Source of the DNA: Schistosoma mansoni
Taxonomy: Eukaryota > Platyhelminthes > Trematoda > Strigeidida > Schistosomatidae
Length of the DNA stretch: 64,000 nt
Direction: 5' to 3'
NCBI RefSeq assembly: GCF_000237925.1
Contig: NC_031502.1
Location: 22,256,909 to 22,320,908 of the forward strand
Each line of letters starts with the position of its first letter. Position 1 is the stretch's first letter. Shown piece after piece: positions 47,043 through 57,477 of the stretch. The translations under genes and the position numbers were made by a program. The notes beneath the pieces were generated by a model. It ran no database searches, was not told the DNA's origin, and saw nothing but the letters and a program-made list of their open reading frames with translations.

Positions 47043-50000
47043 ATGCCTGATTACTGTAATGAGGACGATTCAAAACAAACAGAGAGTGTTACTATGCATG
47101 GAGTCCATAAAATTCACCCTAATGATGTGGGACTAGATGTAGCCTCACTTAAAATTATTGAGTTATCTAAAAAGATTAGGGAATTGAATGCTGCACTTGT
47201 TAGTGAACGAAACAGATGTAATAACTTGTGTCAGGTAGTCAGAAAATTGGAATCTGAATCAGCTAGCTTATCAAATAAAGATGTTATTTGTAGTTTGTGT
47301 AAGCAGAACAAAATAACAGCTAACGAAAAAATCGACAATACATCAGAGAGTGCAGGACAAGAGAAAAAAATTAAAAAAATGGAATCTGTTGTTTTAGAAT
47401 TACGTCAAAAAGTTCAAACTTTAAATCATGATTTACTATTAGCTAAAAAAGTAGTCGAGGCAGAAACCGGCGAAATTATACCAAACATAAACACTTGGCT
47501 AACAAATTTAAAATTAAAAACAGAAGGAACATATGGTACTTGGCGTGGTCGACAACAACAAATAACTGCATTGAAAAATCGAATCGCAAAGTTACAATCA
47601 CAGCTTGCCTTAAAAGCTTCTTCTCGCACAGAAGTTTTAATTAACAAAGACAATATAGAAAATGAAACATTTTCCGGTGCAACTTTCTTTGGTATCAACT
47701 ATTTTCAAGATGATGATAATAATCTTGATCCTCAATCGTCTAAAGTTAATCATATTATTGAACAAAATGAAAATAAAACATCCACTATTATTCAACTACA
47801 AGATGAAAAGAAACGTTTAGAGGAAGATAATGATGTTACTAAGAAAAATCTTCAAAAGACAAAATTACGTATTAACAATTTATTACAAGAACAAAAAAGA
47901 ATTAAAACAACAAATTTTATTTTTAATAAAAAAAGGAAAACATGATGATGAATTAGTTGAATCATTAGTTCATCATAATGAAAATTTACAAAATGAATTA
48001 AATAGAATGAATCAAATAAATAAAGAAAAAGATGATGAAATAGAAAAATTCAATGAACAACAATCAAATTTAAAACAAAGAAAAGATATAGAAATTAAAA
48101 GGCTAGAAGTAAGCAAATGTTTTATTATATCTTCTAATGTTAAATGAAGATGTTTTGCCTAGTAACATGTTAGTTTACTCACTGATGACAAAATTTAGAT
48201 ATATTATTCTGGTCAACATTATAAGTGTACTTCTATTTGCTGATGTCATCCATTAGGACAATCAAAGTTATGCAATTATGTTGATCAACCAAGAGGATTC
48301 ACTAAAAAATCTTGGAACATGGCTTATAGATTTAAAATAGGTTTTTTAAAGAAAAATATAACTTACTTACTTACTTGCTTACTTACTTACGCCTGTTAAT
48401 CCCAATAGAGCATAGACCGCTGACCAGCATTCTCCAACCCACTCTACCCTGGACCTTCTTTTCTAGTTCTATCCAGTTTTTGTTCATTCTTCTTATGTCT
48501 GTCTCTATTTCTCTGCGTAATGTGTTCTTTGGTCTTCCCCTTCTCCTTTGACCTTGAGGATTTCATGTAAGGGCTTGTCTTGTGACGCAATTGGCTGATT
48601 TCCTCAAAGTGTGCCCTATCCACTTCCAGCTTTTCTTTCTGATTTATTCCTCCACTGGAATCTGGTTTGTTGCCTCTGTCTGTAGCTCCATCGGGGGCTA
48701 CTGCCGGTCCCAAGCCCGAGTAAAGGAGGAGGGTTGGGTATGGGGTTAGCTATCCCATCCCGTAGAAAACTAACTCGCTAAAAAAACGCTAACCAGAAAA
48801 AATTATTCAAGAAAAACATGAGCTACACGTTATTTAGTCCATGTGGTGAATAACAATCAACCGAACTCTATTAAATATTACTGTTACTAATCAAAACTTA
48901 GAACTTAAAAGTGTTAACAACACTAAACAATCTTTACGGATATTTTAAAGGTCATTGACCATTAAAGACAACATTAATAATTTTATATAGTTTAAATCAT
49001 GAGTCGATTGAAGCTAGATCACCATGGAAAACCTGGAAGCACTGGACGGCTGTTTCGTCCTAGTATGGAACTCCTCAGCAGTGCGCATCCACGATCCCGC
49101 CTCGCAGGATTTGAATCCAGGACCTATTGTTCTCGCACGCGAACGCTTTAAGTGTAGACCACTGAGCCTGCAGGCATCTGATGGTGTTAATGTCTAACTT
49201 CAACCAATCCACGAAGTTGAGTAACCGTTCACCAATTGTCTTCAGTGAGTTGATATCTCACAAGAGATGTGTTTGAACTCCACTGATCACTGATTCTCAC
49301 TAGAACTCTAGGAAATATCTCCTGAAGTCAGTCACTAGTGAGCATATGATCATAATCAAAAGGGGTTTTGTGGAGATTTTAGTAATTTTATATAGTTGAA
49401 ATCATGAGTCAATTAAAGATAGACCACTACGAAAACGGCTGTCCAGGGCTTCCAGATTTTCCATCGTGGTCTAGCATGTCTAAATGTACACAACACAAAC
49501 TGTTATTGTTTCACGAATTTCGAAACCTTGTCTACACCGATAACATTATTAAACATGAGAAAAGAGTTAATAAAGTACTTTCTGAAATGTTTTGAAGCAT
49601 GATTATCCAAAAAAGTGATTAACTCACAAAAAGATGTCATTTTAATGGAATTATTTGATAGAAATTCTTAAGAATGATAAACCTTTTAAGATGATCAGTA
49701 TTTTTATATATTAATTTATTTAAACATATAAGTATTAGTACAAAGGGGCACGAGATATATATGCTCCACACAAATCTAGTTTGATTTGTGTGAGGGCTGT
49801 AATACTGTCCTGGTGCTCAAACTGAAACAGGTGGTTTTCTTAGGGGGCCACATCCCGAGACTTTGACTTAAAGGTCTAATCCACAAGGCAGTGGAGCATC
49901 GTGAGGAGATGCTGTCCCATGGTATCCGGTGACCAATAATTGGTTCTTACGCCATTTGTTCTCTTAGGATACTGGAAACCATGTACACCGTTGGTTTGGA

Positions 50001-53000
50001 GTGAGGGTTTTCCAACTCCCCTAGGTGGATCATCCGCGTCCACCAACCCGGTTAAAGCTTCGAACATTCGCTTTTCGTCTTCTCAATTTCGTAAACAATA
50101 CCGGTGCCACGAGAAGGCAGTGAGTAGGATTTCCTTGGCAGAGGCTATATACTCGTGGTTATACGAGAGCGTTTCGAGGGATAGAGAGCCTACTCTCCTC
50201 AATCTCGGCCGTACCGGGGCATTTGGGGGCAGCGGATCAATAGTTTTAAACTTGTATGAGTGATGGATAGTAGTTGTGAATTCTTTAGTCTAGTAAAGTT
50301 AGATGCCTATTCGTTTAACAGTCATTTATTATGAAATATTCTGGAAATAAATCACAGGTTTATACAATGTTCAGAAGTAAATCTATTGAACTATACATCC
50401 ATATCTATATTGTTTTCTTGAGGAAATGACAGTTTATCTCGAATCAATGGAAGAGAATTCGAGTTAACTATTCTCTTTATCTTACAGCATTGGTTTTCAT
50501 TTGTTAGTTAGATCATTTCAATGTAAATTAACCTGATACATGCTCATTTATTAAGAATACAATATATTTTGGTTTAAAATATAGGAAATAATTATTGAGA
50601 AAAACCAGTTAATTGACAACATGAATGAACGTCTTACTACAGTCAATCAAATACATTTGGATAAATCAGAACATGAAGTAATCACTGAAACCAATGATAT
50701 AATACAATCTAATTTCATTCATTCTTCACAATGTGATCCTGATCATATTAAAAGTTTGACAATTGAACGGGATGGATTAGTAAAATTAATAGAAAATATG
50801 GAATCTAGAATTGAAGAACTTGTAAATGAAAAGATGAAATTGGAACTGGTGAGTTTAATAAATATATATAGATATGTAGTTTTGAATAATGAGAAAGATG
50901 AGTGTTGTGCTAGTGAATTTGCAAAACGAAACGGCCGTTCAGTACTTCCAAGTTTTCTATGGTGGTCTAGCTTCAATTGACTTATGAATTCAACAATCAA
51001 AATGAATTTGTCTAATAGCACTACAATGAAAATGCAACAGTTTATGTTGTACAACGAGAGATGAAATTAAAAACATAGGAAGCAGATGAGATAATATCAT
51101 CTTGAGATGGTGGAGAAGATTTGTAGCTCAGATGGGTGATTTTGATGGAGTTTTGTTCTCTGAACTGGATGGTTTGGTTGTGGAGCTTTCATCGTCCTTC
51201 TGAACGATGATGATGTCATTTGTCATTCATAGTTAGTTGAAAATGATTTTCTTAACGAAACATCAGACATTAGACCAGTAAAGATAAGTAAATACTGGCC
51301 GACCCGTCCCTCTAAGTCTGGAACTACATATGCAAGAAAATCCACAAATTTATTAGAGATCGAACCAATTATATACAAGCCTCCGTATGAGTACACTACT
51401 TTTTAAACTACTGAGGTGGAAGTGAAGTTAGTTCATGATGTATACCATAATCAAACTGATATACTTCTACGAAATCACTTATTATTATAAAAATCATTGT
51501 GCAATCACTAGTGAATAACTTCAGGAGGTAGATCTTAAAGCTCTAGCAAGAAAATTTGATCTTTTTGGTTCGAAAATGTTGAAGGTGAGGCAAATATCAT
51601 CAAAGTTAATGGATAAAGAGCACTCTATATCGCAAAATAATTAAAGTTGCAATTAAAAACCTTTATACCTCAACTCAATGGTATTAAGGTTAAACACTTG
51701 CTGCGAAACCTGACATTCCTAGGTTCGATCCTAGATGGGGTCATAGATACAAACTGAAGAGTCTTTTATCTAGATGAAACAGTTGTACAATGCTTCAGAA
51801 TTTTTAACTTTATTTATTTATTTAAACACATAAATATTGGTATAAGGAAGCAGCAGATACATATGCGCCACACAAATCTCATTTGATTTGTGTGAGGGCT
51901 ATGATACTACCCTGGTGCCCAAACTGAAACAGGTGATTTTCATAGGGGACCACACCCATAGCCTTTGACTTAAAGATCTGATCCACAAGGCAGTGGAGCA
52001 TCGTGAGGAGATGCAGTCCCATGGTAGCCGGTGACCAACAATTGATTCATACTCCATTTGTTCCTTCAGGATACTGGAGCCTATGTGCACCATTGGTTTG
52101 GAATGAGGGTTTTCAAACTCTTTTAGGCAAACCCGCCGTGTCCACCAATCTGATTAAAGCACCAGACATTCGCTTTTCATCCTCTCACTTTCGTAAACAG
52201 CAGTACTGCCACGAGAAGGCAGTGAGTAGGACTTCCATGACAGAGGCTATATACGTGTGGCCGTGTGAGAGTATTTCGAGAGGAAGAGCGGACTCTCCCT
52301 ACTCTTCGCCCTACCATTTATCTAACTAAAAGCAATCCCTGCTACAATCTAGAAAATTCGACAATGTCTACACTACTGCTTATACTGTAGTGAACAAGAA
52401 CACGAGTGGGGACAGTCGAATGTCTTTGAGCGAAAAATTACAGAATGTTTCACTAAAATCTGATAACCATACAATAAACACTTAATTTGGATACTATTAA
52501 TCAATTGTAAGCAACGATGGATAGTGGCTAGCAGTGGAATCCAGTTTGACGCGCTTTTCATCCTATTTGAAACTCGTCAGCTGGATTTACCTGCATCTCA
52601 GAGTTGATGTTCACTCTGGGACTCGGACCCAGTACCTTTCGCTTCAAATGCCATTGCGTTATCCACTCAGCTACTGAGTCCTGATAACCACCAGCTTGTG
52701 CAATGGGGAAGCGCGTCCTGGATTCCACTGCTAGCCACTATCGATCTTTGCTTACAATGCTNNNNNNNNNNNNNNNNNNNNNNNNNNNNNNNNNNNNNNN
52801 NNNNNNNNNNNNNNNNNNNNNNNNNNNNNNNNNNNNNNNNNNNNNNNNNNNNNNNNNNNNNNNNNNNNNNNNNNNNNNNNNNNNNNNNNNNNNNNNNNNN
52901 NNNNNNNNNNNNNNNNNNNNNNNNNNNNNNNNNNNNNNNNNNNNNNNNNNNNNNNNNNNNNCAGCAAGGTGTACCTGTAATCTTGAGGGAAATGATGCTC

Positions 53001-54061
53001 CCTGGCGGATTCGATCGATAGCATTCGATCAACACTAAGAAGGACTTGACACGCATGAGATTGATCACTACCCAGTGATCAATCAATTGTGATTAGATCT
53101 CAGTCCTACAGGAGGTCGGTCGCAGCCCGAATAGCTCAGTGTTATCGTCTCTGACTGTGAAGCTGAGTGAAACGGGATCGAATCCGCCAGGGAGCATCAG
53201 TTCCCTCAAGATTACAGGTACACCTTGCTGACGAGTGCCAGGGTTTCCTGTTGACCACCTCCAACCACTACGTTACCTTAATATACTAAAAGCACTTTAC
53301 CCCAAAGATTCATTTATGTACAGAAAATATAGGTTTTTTTTATGGTATTTTAAAAGTCCTTGGGTTTTACTGAAAATTTTAGTATACTACTAATCATAGT
53401 AACAGTGTAGTAATCAACCAATCAGAAACTCTACATGTGACTTTACATTTTTCATGATGTTTCTAGTAAAACTTCTAATCAAACGCTGATTGGATAAAAT
53501 GCTCCTTAATGTTTCCTGAGCTTGTCATGTCTATTGCGAAAACTTTTCAGGATCATCTCAACATATATATGTATCTATATAATATACTTCTCTATTGTTT
53601 TTCTTTATTTTTTTCTAAAGGAAAATACTGAACTAATACGAAAACTTGCTGGAAAACCAAATATAAACAATCAATCTTTATTGATCAATGAAAAATCAAT
53701 AAAATCGATTATTAATAATCATAATCATAATGATAAAGAAGATGATCAATTATTTAATTATCTTACCAATGAAAATTATATCAAAAATTTATTTTCTAAA
53801 TGTTCATCATTATCATTATCATCAATGAAAATAATAACAAAATATATAAAACAATTTCAAATAGTTTTAATTAAATATCATAATGAATTAATGAATTTAA
53901 AAAATAATATTAAATTAATATTAAATTATCGTAATGATGATTTTAAATTAATGATGAATATAATTGATGAATTAAGACAACAACAACAACAACAAGGACA
54001 ACAACGGCAACGGCAGCAAGAACAAGAACAACACCGGAGACAACAACAGCAACAACAATAA
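47043..54061 (+). CDS. CCDC13: CCDC13-like coiled-coil protein (frameshifted in exon 1)
   Basis: Three exons: 47,043-48,108, 50,585-50,848 (88 codons) and 53,621-54,061, with donors GTAAGC and GTGAGT, acceptors ATATAG and TCTAAAG, all phase 0. Vertebrate CCDC13 is a centriolar-satellite/ciliary coiled-coil protein. Supporting blocks are [13 protein letters not shown] (about residues 37-49), [35 protein letters not shown] and [12 protein letters not shown], which fit the family in the same order. Heptad-rich throughout. Within exon 1 the first frame ends at 47,945 but the conserved KGKHDDELV segment is in the +1 frame. One A too many in the A6 run near 47,895 would explain it. The last exon ends in a Gln tract where CAA has become TAA (54,059). 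Introns of 2,476 and 2,772 nt are full of repeats and contain the assembly gap. Confidence 0.8.
48358..48810 (-). mobile_element. SR2-like LINE 3' end joined head-to-head to a 5' leader
   Basis: 48,358-48,690 is the inverted SR2-like 3' end: an (ACTT)n tail, then CGCCTGTTA, then the complement of the C-terminal coding seen at 58.6-58.85 kb. From about 48,690 it switches to the + orientation and resembles an SR2 leader (AACGCTAACCAGAAAAAA at 48,786; compare 8,570-8,590). In intron 1 of the CCDC13-like gene. Confidence 0.7.
48995..49480 (-). mobile_element. Second hammerhead SINE family, fold-back copy
   Basis: The minus-strand unit has an A-box-like GGCTCAGTGGTCTA, a B-box-like GGATTCAAATCC, a hammerhead and a 3' arm CCAGGTTTTCCATGGTG. 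At 49,395-49,480 the arm recurs in both orientations (TTGAAATCATGAGTCAATT, then GGCTGTCCAGGGCTTCCAG), forming a compact palindrome. Related copies lie at 54.2 and 59.2 kb. In intron 1 of the CCDC13-like gene. Confidence 0.75.
49039..49084 (-). ncRNA. Hammerhead ribozyme motif, second family
   Basis: Minus strand: stem I GCACTG/CAGTGC (6 bp perfect), core CTGAGGA, stem II GTTC/GGAC with one G-U pair, GAAA, short stem III and the cleavage triplet GTC. All invariant core positions of the CUGANGA...GAAA consensus are met. Confidence 0.7.
49711..50236 (-). mobile_element. ~500-bp AAAT-tailed retroposon (copy c)
   Basis: Inverted, from TTAATTTATTTAAACATATA (tail) to CCGGGGCATTTGGGGGCAG (start). 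Collinear with the copies at 12.4 and 15.0 kb. In intron 1 of the CCDC13-like gene. Confidence 0.85.
50920..50990 (+). mobile_element. Second hammerhead SINE family, 3' arm only
   Basis: Carries ACGAAACGGCCGTTCAGTAC, TTTTCTATGGTGGTCTAGC and TTCAATTGACTTATGA; begins within the ribozyme just 5' of GAAA. Starts about 70 bp after the donor site of CCDC13 exon 2. Confidence 0.7.
51115..51190 (+). repeat. Short dispersed repeat, partner at 5.7 kb
   Basis: GATTTGTAGCTCAGATGGGT and following bases match 5,694-5,750. The GTAGCTCAGATGGGT stretch resembles a tRNA A-box, so it may be a SINE start; no B-box found. Confidence 0.5.
51812..52316 (-). mobile_element. ~500-bp AAAT-tailed retroposon (copy d)
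   Basis: Inverted, with a TTTATTTATTTATTTAAACA tail side at 51,811 and a 5' end near 52,314 (CTCTTCGCCCTACCATTTA, diverged). In CCDC13 intron 2. Confidence 0.85.
52505..52761 (-). mobile_element. Hammerhead SINE (Sm-alpha type), fold-back copy at gap
   Basis: Minus-strand unit: A- and B-box-like tRNA segment (52,684-52,615), hammerhead (52,590-52,536) and arm GGATTCCACTGCTAGCCACT. On the right, 52,711-52,761 is the same arm in + orientation (GCGTCCTGGATTCCACTGC), so the unit is flanked by inverted arms of about 45 bp. The element runs into the N gap. In CCDC13 intron 2. Confidence 0.8.
52536..52590 (-). ncRNA. Hammerhead motif, degenerate
   Basis: Minus strand: ATCCAG-CTGACGAG (52,580-52,573), GATGAAA, then GCGCGTCAAACTGGATTCC. 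Stem I can pair, but stem II is altered (GTTTC against GGAT) and extra A residues sit at the cleavage position. Probably inactive. Confidence 0.6.
52762..52961. other. Assembly gap (200 N)
   Basis: Exactly 200 undetermined bases between two fold-back repeats, a likely cause of the assembly break. True length unknown. Confidence 0.98.
52962..53250 (+). mobile_element. Third tRNA-like fold-back repeat
   Basis: Left arm 52,962-53,015 (CAGCAAGGTGTACCTGTAAT...) is the near-exact inverse of the right arm about 53,170-53,230. Between them is a + strand tRNA-like segment: A-box-like ATAGCTCAGTG (53,132) and B-box GGATCGAATCC (53,177). After the right arm comes CTGACGAG (53,229), the start of a hammerhead core, but no matching GAAA half was seen. 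In CCDC13 intron 2. Confidence 0.7.
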
Positions 54062-54130
54062 GAACAACAGCAACAAGAACAACAACAACAAGAACAGCGA
54101 CAAAGACAACTACAAGAACAACGACAAGAA
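53976..54130 (+). repeat. CAA/CAG-type trinucleotide tract
   Basis: Imperfect CAA/CAG/GAA triplets encoding a Gln-rich tail at the end of the CCDC13-like gene. The frame stops at TAA 54,059 in mid-tract, yet the triplet pattern continues in frame to TAA at 54,147. Confidence 0.9.
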
Positions 54131-54184
54131 CAAAATTGTGATAAATAAATAAAGAAATAAAGATTTTAATCAGAAAGAGGGGGT

Positions 54185-54530
54185 GGTGATTTTGTGGATA
54201 TTTTTTTGGTAATTTTTTAATAGTTGAATTTATGAGTAAATTGATAGCTGGATCATTATGGAAAACCTGGAAACACTGAACAGCTGTTTTATTCTAGTAT
54301 GGGACTCCTTAACAGTGCGTGTCTACGATCTCACCTCTGTTTCGTGCATGAGCGTTTAACCTCTAGACCACTGATCTGGTATTCAATGGTGTTAATGTAT
54401 CGAGGTGGGATCGTGGTTGTGCACTGCTGAGGAGTCCTATACTAGGACGAAACGGCTATCCAGTGCTTCCAGGTTTTCCATGATAGTCTAGCTTCAATTA
54501 ACTCATGAATTCAAAGATTTTAATAATATT
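54185..54530 (+). mobile_element. Second hammerhead SINE family, fold-back copy
   Basis: Left arm (54,190-54,325, minus orientation) and right arm (54,420-54,515, plus) each carry hammerhead plus 3' arm (CTTCCAGGTTTTCCATG). Between them is a short tRNA-like remnant read on the minus strand (CAGTGGTCTAGAGGTTAAA); its B-box is lost. It begins about 40 bp after the end of the CCDC13 Gln tract. Confidence 0.75.
54421..54466 (+). ncRNA. Hammerhead ribozyme motif, second family, intact
   Basis: GCACTG, CTGAGGA (54,427-54,433), stem II GTCC-TATACTA-GGAC, GAAA (54,449-54,452), CGGCTATC, CAGTGC. Stem I is six perfect pairs, the core is complete and the cleavage triplet is ATC, allowed by the NUH rule. 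The partner in the left arm reads TTAAGGAG and is dead. Confidence 0.75.
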
Positions 54531-54684
54531 ATGAATAATTGTTTATACTGGTAAGTATTTAAACTTTGAATACAAGTTATTCATTAAAACAAAAGTCAAG
54601 TAGTTGTGATATTTTGTTAATAAAAACAAACAAACTGGATCTTATCTGTACATATGTGTTATTATCTCGACGATAGTTATGAAT

Positions 54685-54985
54685 GGTAACTCTTGAGAAC
54701 TATTTATAAACCAATATGATACATATATTTTTATTGTATAATTATTAAGTAGCTAAACTATGCATATTCATATAAACTCAGTATGTTTGAAATATATGAT
54801 TCATATCGCAGAGGCTAAGATTGGTGTTCTGGACTTAACTTGCAAGGCTAAGTAGGAAGGACCGATAAGGAGACTGGACTGCTCGTACGGTTTCTACGCG
54901 CCATTGGTCCGGTCAATAAATCACTGTTCTCTAATTGGCGGCATCATTACGTTATATATTAGTAGGGCACAAGATATAACAATAT
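54685..54985 (+). repeat. Unclassified repeat (L family), copy 3
   Basis: Shorter copy with ATATAAACTCAGTATGTTTG (about 54,772), GACTGCTCGTACGGTTTC and TGTTCTCTAATTGGCGGC. Lacks the middle of the 5' half present in copies 1 and 2. Confidence 0.6.
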
Positions 54986-55378
54986 GTTATGATGAAATTT
55001 ATATTACTTGTGTTACGATATGCAATTGGACTGCTTCACTGTTGTCATAAAATGTATATGAGTAACTACAACACATAAAAGTAAATCGTTGATATAAAGC
55101 TTCCCAAAATAAATGGAGTGCAAAAGACACAACAACTGGTTAGCAATGATAGTTGATGTCATGTGGGAACGCAGGTTGATATACATTTATGCTAGGTTTT
55201 ATGTTGTACATGAACAACTGAATGATCATTCGTTAGTCAATCAAATTTATGTCTATCGGTTGTAATGCTTCCCAGCCTAACAACTTATGTTAAAGGAGTG
55301 AAAAATGAGGATTTTTTTAATTACTGAAATTGTTGGACAGTTTGTAGAATCGTTAAACTATCCACAGAAATATAGTTT

Positions 55379-55757
55379 TCAGTCAACTACAATGTAGGAC
55401 CAGGTACATATATGCATCGGTCCAAGTTCCCATACCTCATTAGCATAACAAGATTAACTCTATAATATCATATTTGTAATATGTGAGACTCAAGAACCAC
55501 AATAAATAATTTAGTGAATATTTACATAGTACCCACTCTTTATCTTCCCTCAAACCTTAAGATTAAAATTGCTTTATATCTGTCTTTCTTCCTATACTAT
55601 ATCCTCATATACAACCTATCTTTTATATACTACCACCACTAAATTAACTATTTCTATGAATCCGGTGTTCATCTTGTTGTGCTAACGAGATATGGCAACT
55701 TGTACCGATGCATATGTGTGCCTGGTCCTACGTTGTAACTGACTGACTGACTGATCC
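55379..55757 (+). mobile_element. RTE-type LINE 3' ends, inverted pair
   Basis: 55,379-55,465 is the 3' end in minus orientation (TACAATGTAGGACCAGGTAC, CAAGTTCCCATACCTCATTAG). 55,530-55,757 is the 3' UTR in plus orientation with a TGACTGACTGACTGA tail (from CCACTCTTTATCTTCCCTC). No coding sequence remains. Tail-to-tail arms are outermost, as in the fold-back SINEs. Confidence 0.8.
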
Positions 55758-55759
55758 CC

Positions 55760-56780
55760 TATCATAATCATTACTACAAGTTGTTAAGCATTTGTTTACT
55801 TCACAAATTGTTAACAAATGGAATGAACGAAGGAATGAACAAATAACAATCTTATGTTCTAATTTATTATGGATGGCAATAAGTTCAATCGAAAAATGCA
55901 TTGAAATTATCTAGTTCGAAATAGATATCCAATCAATAAAATTATTTTACTGAAAAACTAGATGCACTACAGCTATCTAAACTTTTTTACCTTTATGATT
56001 TCCATTAGGTCAGTAGTTGGCGCCAATTTCATTTTTTTCTTGTATTGATCAAACTGTCGATTGTACTGTATCGTTAAATTTGTTTGTGTTATTGTCCAGG
56101 AAAAGGAATCAACATTGTGACTCATTATACTTAATGATTAAACGATCAACAGAAGTATTTTATAAGAGTTAGGATTTCTCAGAAAGCTGTAGTTACAATT
56201 TTGTAAGTATCGGTATGCACTTGAGATCTAAACATACTATAAGCACTGATCAAGTCCCAGATGTCGCCATTAACCTAGTTTACTTGTTACAAAATGAAAA
56301 ATAGTAATTTTTGAGTAGTTTTCTTCCAGAAATCTACTAGCTAAGCTTACAGTGTGTTTATTAGATCCAGGACATTGGATAATTAAGTCTGATACTAAAC
56401 AGTCGCTCTAATTCAGGCGATCTGTAACAACTTATATTTGATACAGTTATATATGATCATTCTGTATATCCCAGATTATTGAAAGGTATAAGAAATAACC
56501 CATGAACCCAAATTCATGTGAGGATCTCTAAATTTTTTCACAGTACCAATCAGCGCAGTATGTTGGAGTGGTGATTTATAACACGCAAATACGGCACTTC
56601 TGTCAATGAAAGTTCATAGCATCACTGATTGATCCACAATATTTACCTAGAACTCATTTCCTAGCTTCAGTATTACTTGTTTGATGATTTGATCATATAC
56701 TTAAGAAGTATTCCGAAACCATATATGATCAAAATATTATCAGCGTACATATGTCCTCAATTTTTGAAGATTGTGTGTTG
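55760..56780. other. No gene recognised
   Basis: AT-rich; no exon or repeat identified. Confidence 0.4.
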
Positions 56781-56784
56781 CAGT

Positions 56785-57012
56785 CATACAGAGTGAACAT
56801 CAACTCTGGGATGCATGTACATTCGGCTGACGAGTCCCAAATGGGATGAAACGCACATCCTGGATTCCACTGCAATCCACTATCCATCTTTGTTTATAAT
56901 GCTTGCGAATGAAGGCAATATCGATGCAATACGTACAGGATGCACATATACCTATAAGCGACTGATCAATTGGAGTCCTAAACATGAATCGGAAGATTCA
57001 AGTAAATAATAC
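56785..57012 (+). mobile_element. Hammerhead SINE (Sm-alpha type), 3' part
   Basis: Starts at the end of the tRNA-like part (AGAGTGAACATCAACTCTGG), then hammerhead, then the arm with ATTCCACTGCAATCCACTATC and the distal region to GAAGATTCAAGTAAATAATA. Single orientation, no upstream inverted arm. Confidence 0.8.
56818..56874 (+). ncRNA. Hammerhead ribozyme motif, Sm-alpha type, near intact
   Basis: ATTCGG, CTGACGAG (56,827-56,834), stem II GTCCC-AAAT-GGGAT, GAAA (56,848-56,851), ACGCACATC, CTGGAT. Changes relative to other copies keep pairing: stem II is 5 bp with a terminal G-U, and stem I ATTCGG/CTGGAT pairs with two wobbles. Cleavage triplet ATC. Confidence 0.8.
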
Positions 57013-57477
57013 CGAGCAAATTTTGGATTTTTGTTACAGACAGTACAAGTGGAATTCGTCAGTCACTGATCTACCAAGGCTGATTAATTTCAACATAATT
57101 TTAATCAACTTCCTATTTCTTTTAGGTTTGAACTCTGTATTCCATATTGATTGATACATTCAAATAAAATGGACAATTATTCGTTTGTATTTACAGTTAA
57201 CCTTTAAACAGTAAAAGCAAAATCAGAAGCGAGTACATATCATTGATTTATTTCAACACAAATCCAAAAAAGGGAAACTTTACATTGTCCAATAATTTTT
57301 GTAATATGATGTTGATATTTGACCAATCACTAAACTTTTTCTTTAAAACTAAAACTTAGTGAACATTCGTACTTTCTATAATTCTTTTAAATTAATCAAT
57401 CTTCTTCCATGTTTGCAGAAATAACAGAGATTTTGGTTACACAAATCAATTTATTGAAGATAAAGTAAATCAATTGA

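Noticed and set aside
48360-48390. Independent (ACTT)n microsatellite
   Set aside because: It is the 3' tail of the inverted SR2-like fragment, as the same tail ends the copies at 58.86 and 59.99 kb.
53125-53190. tRNA gene
   Set aside because: Good A- and B-box words, but flanked by inverted arms of a repeat and lacking a pairing acceptor stem.
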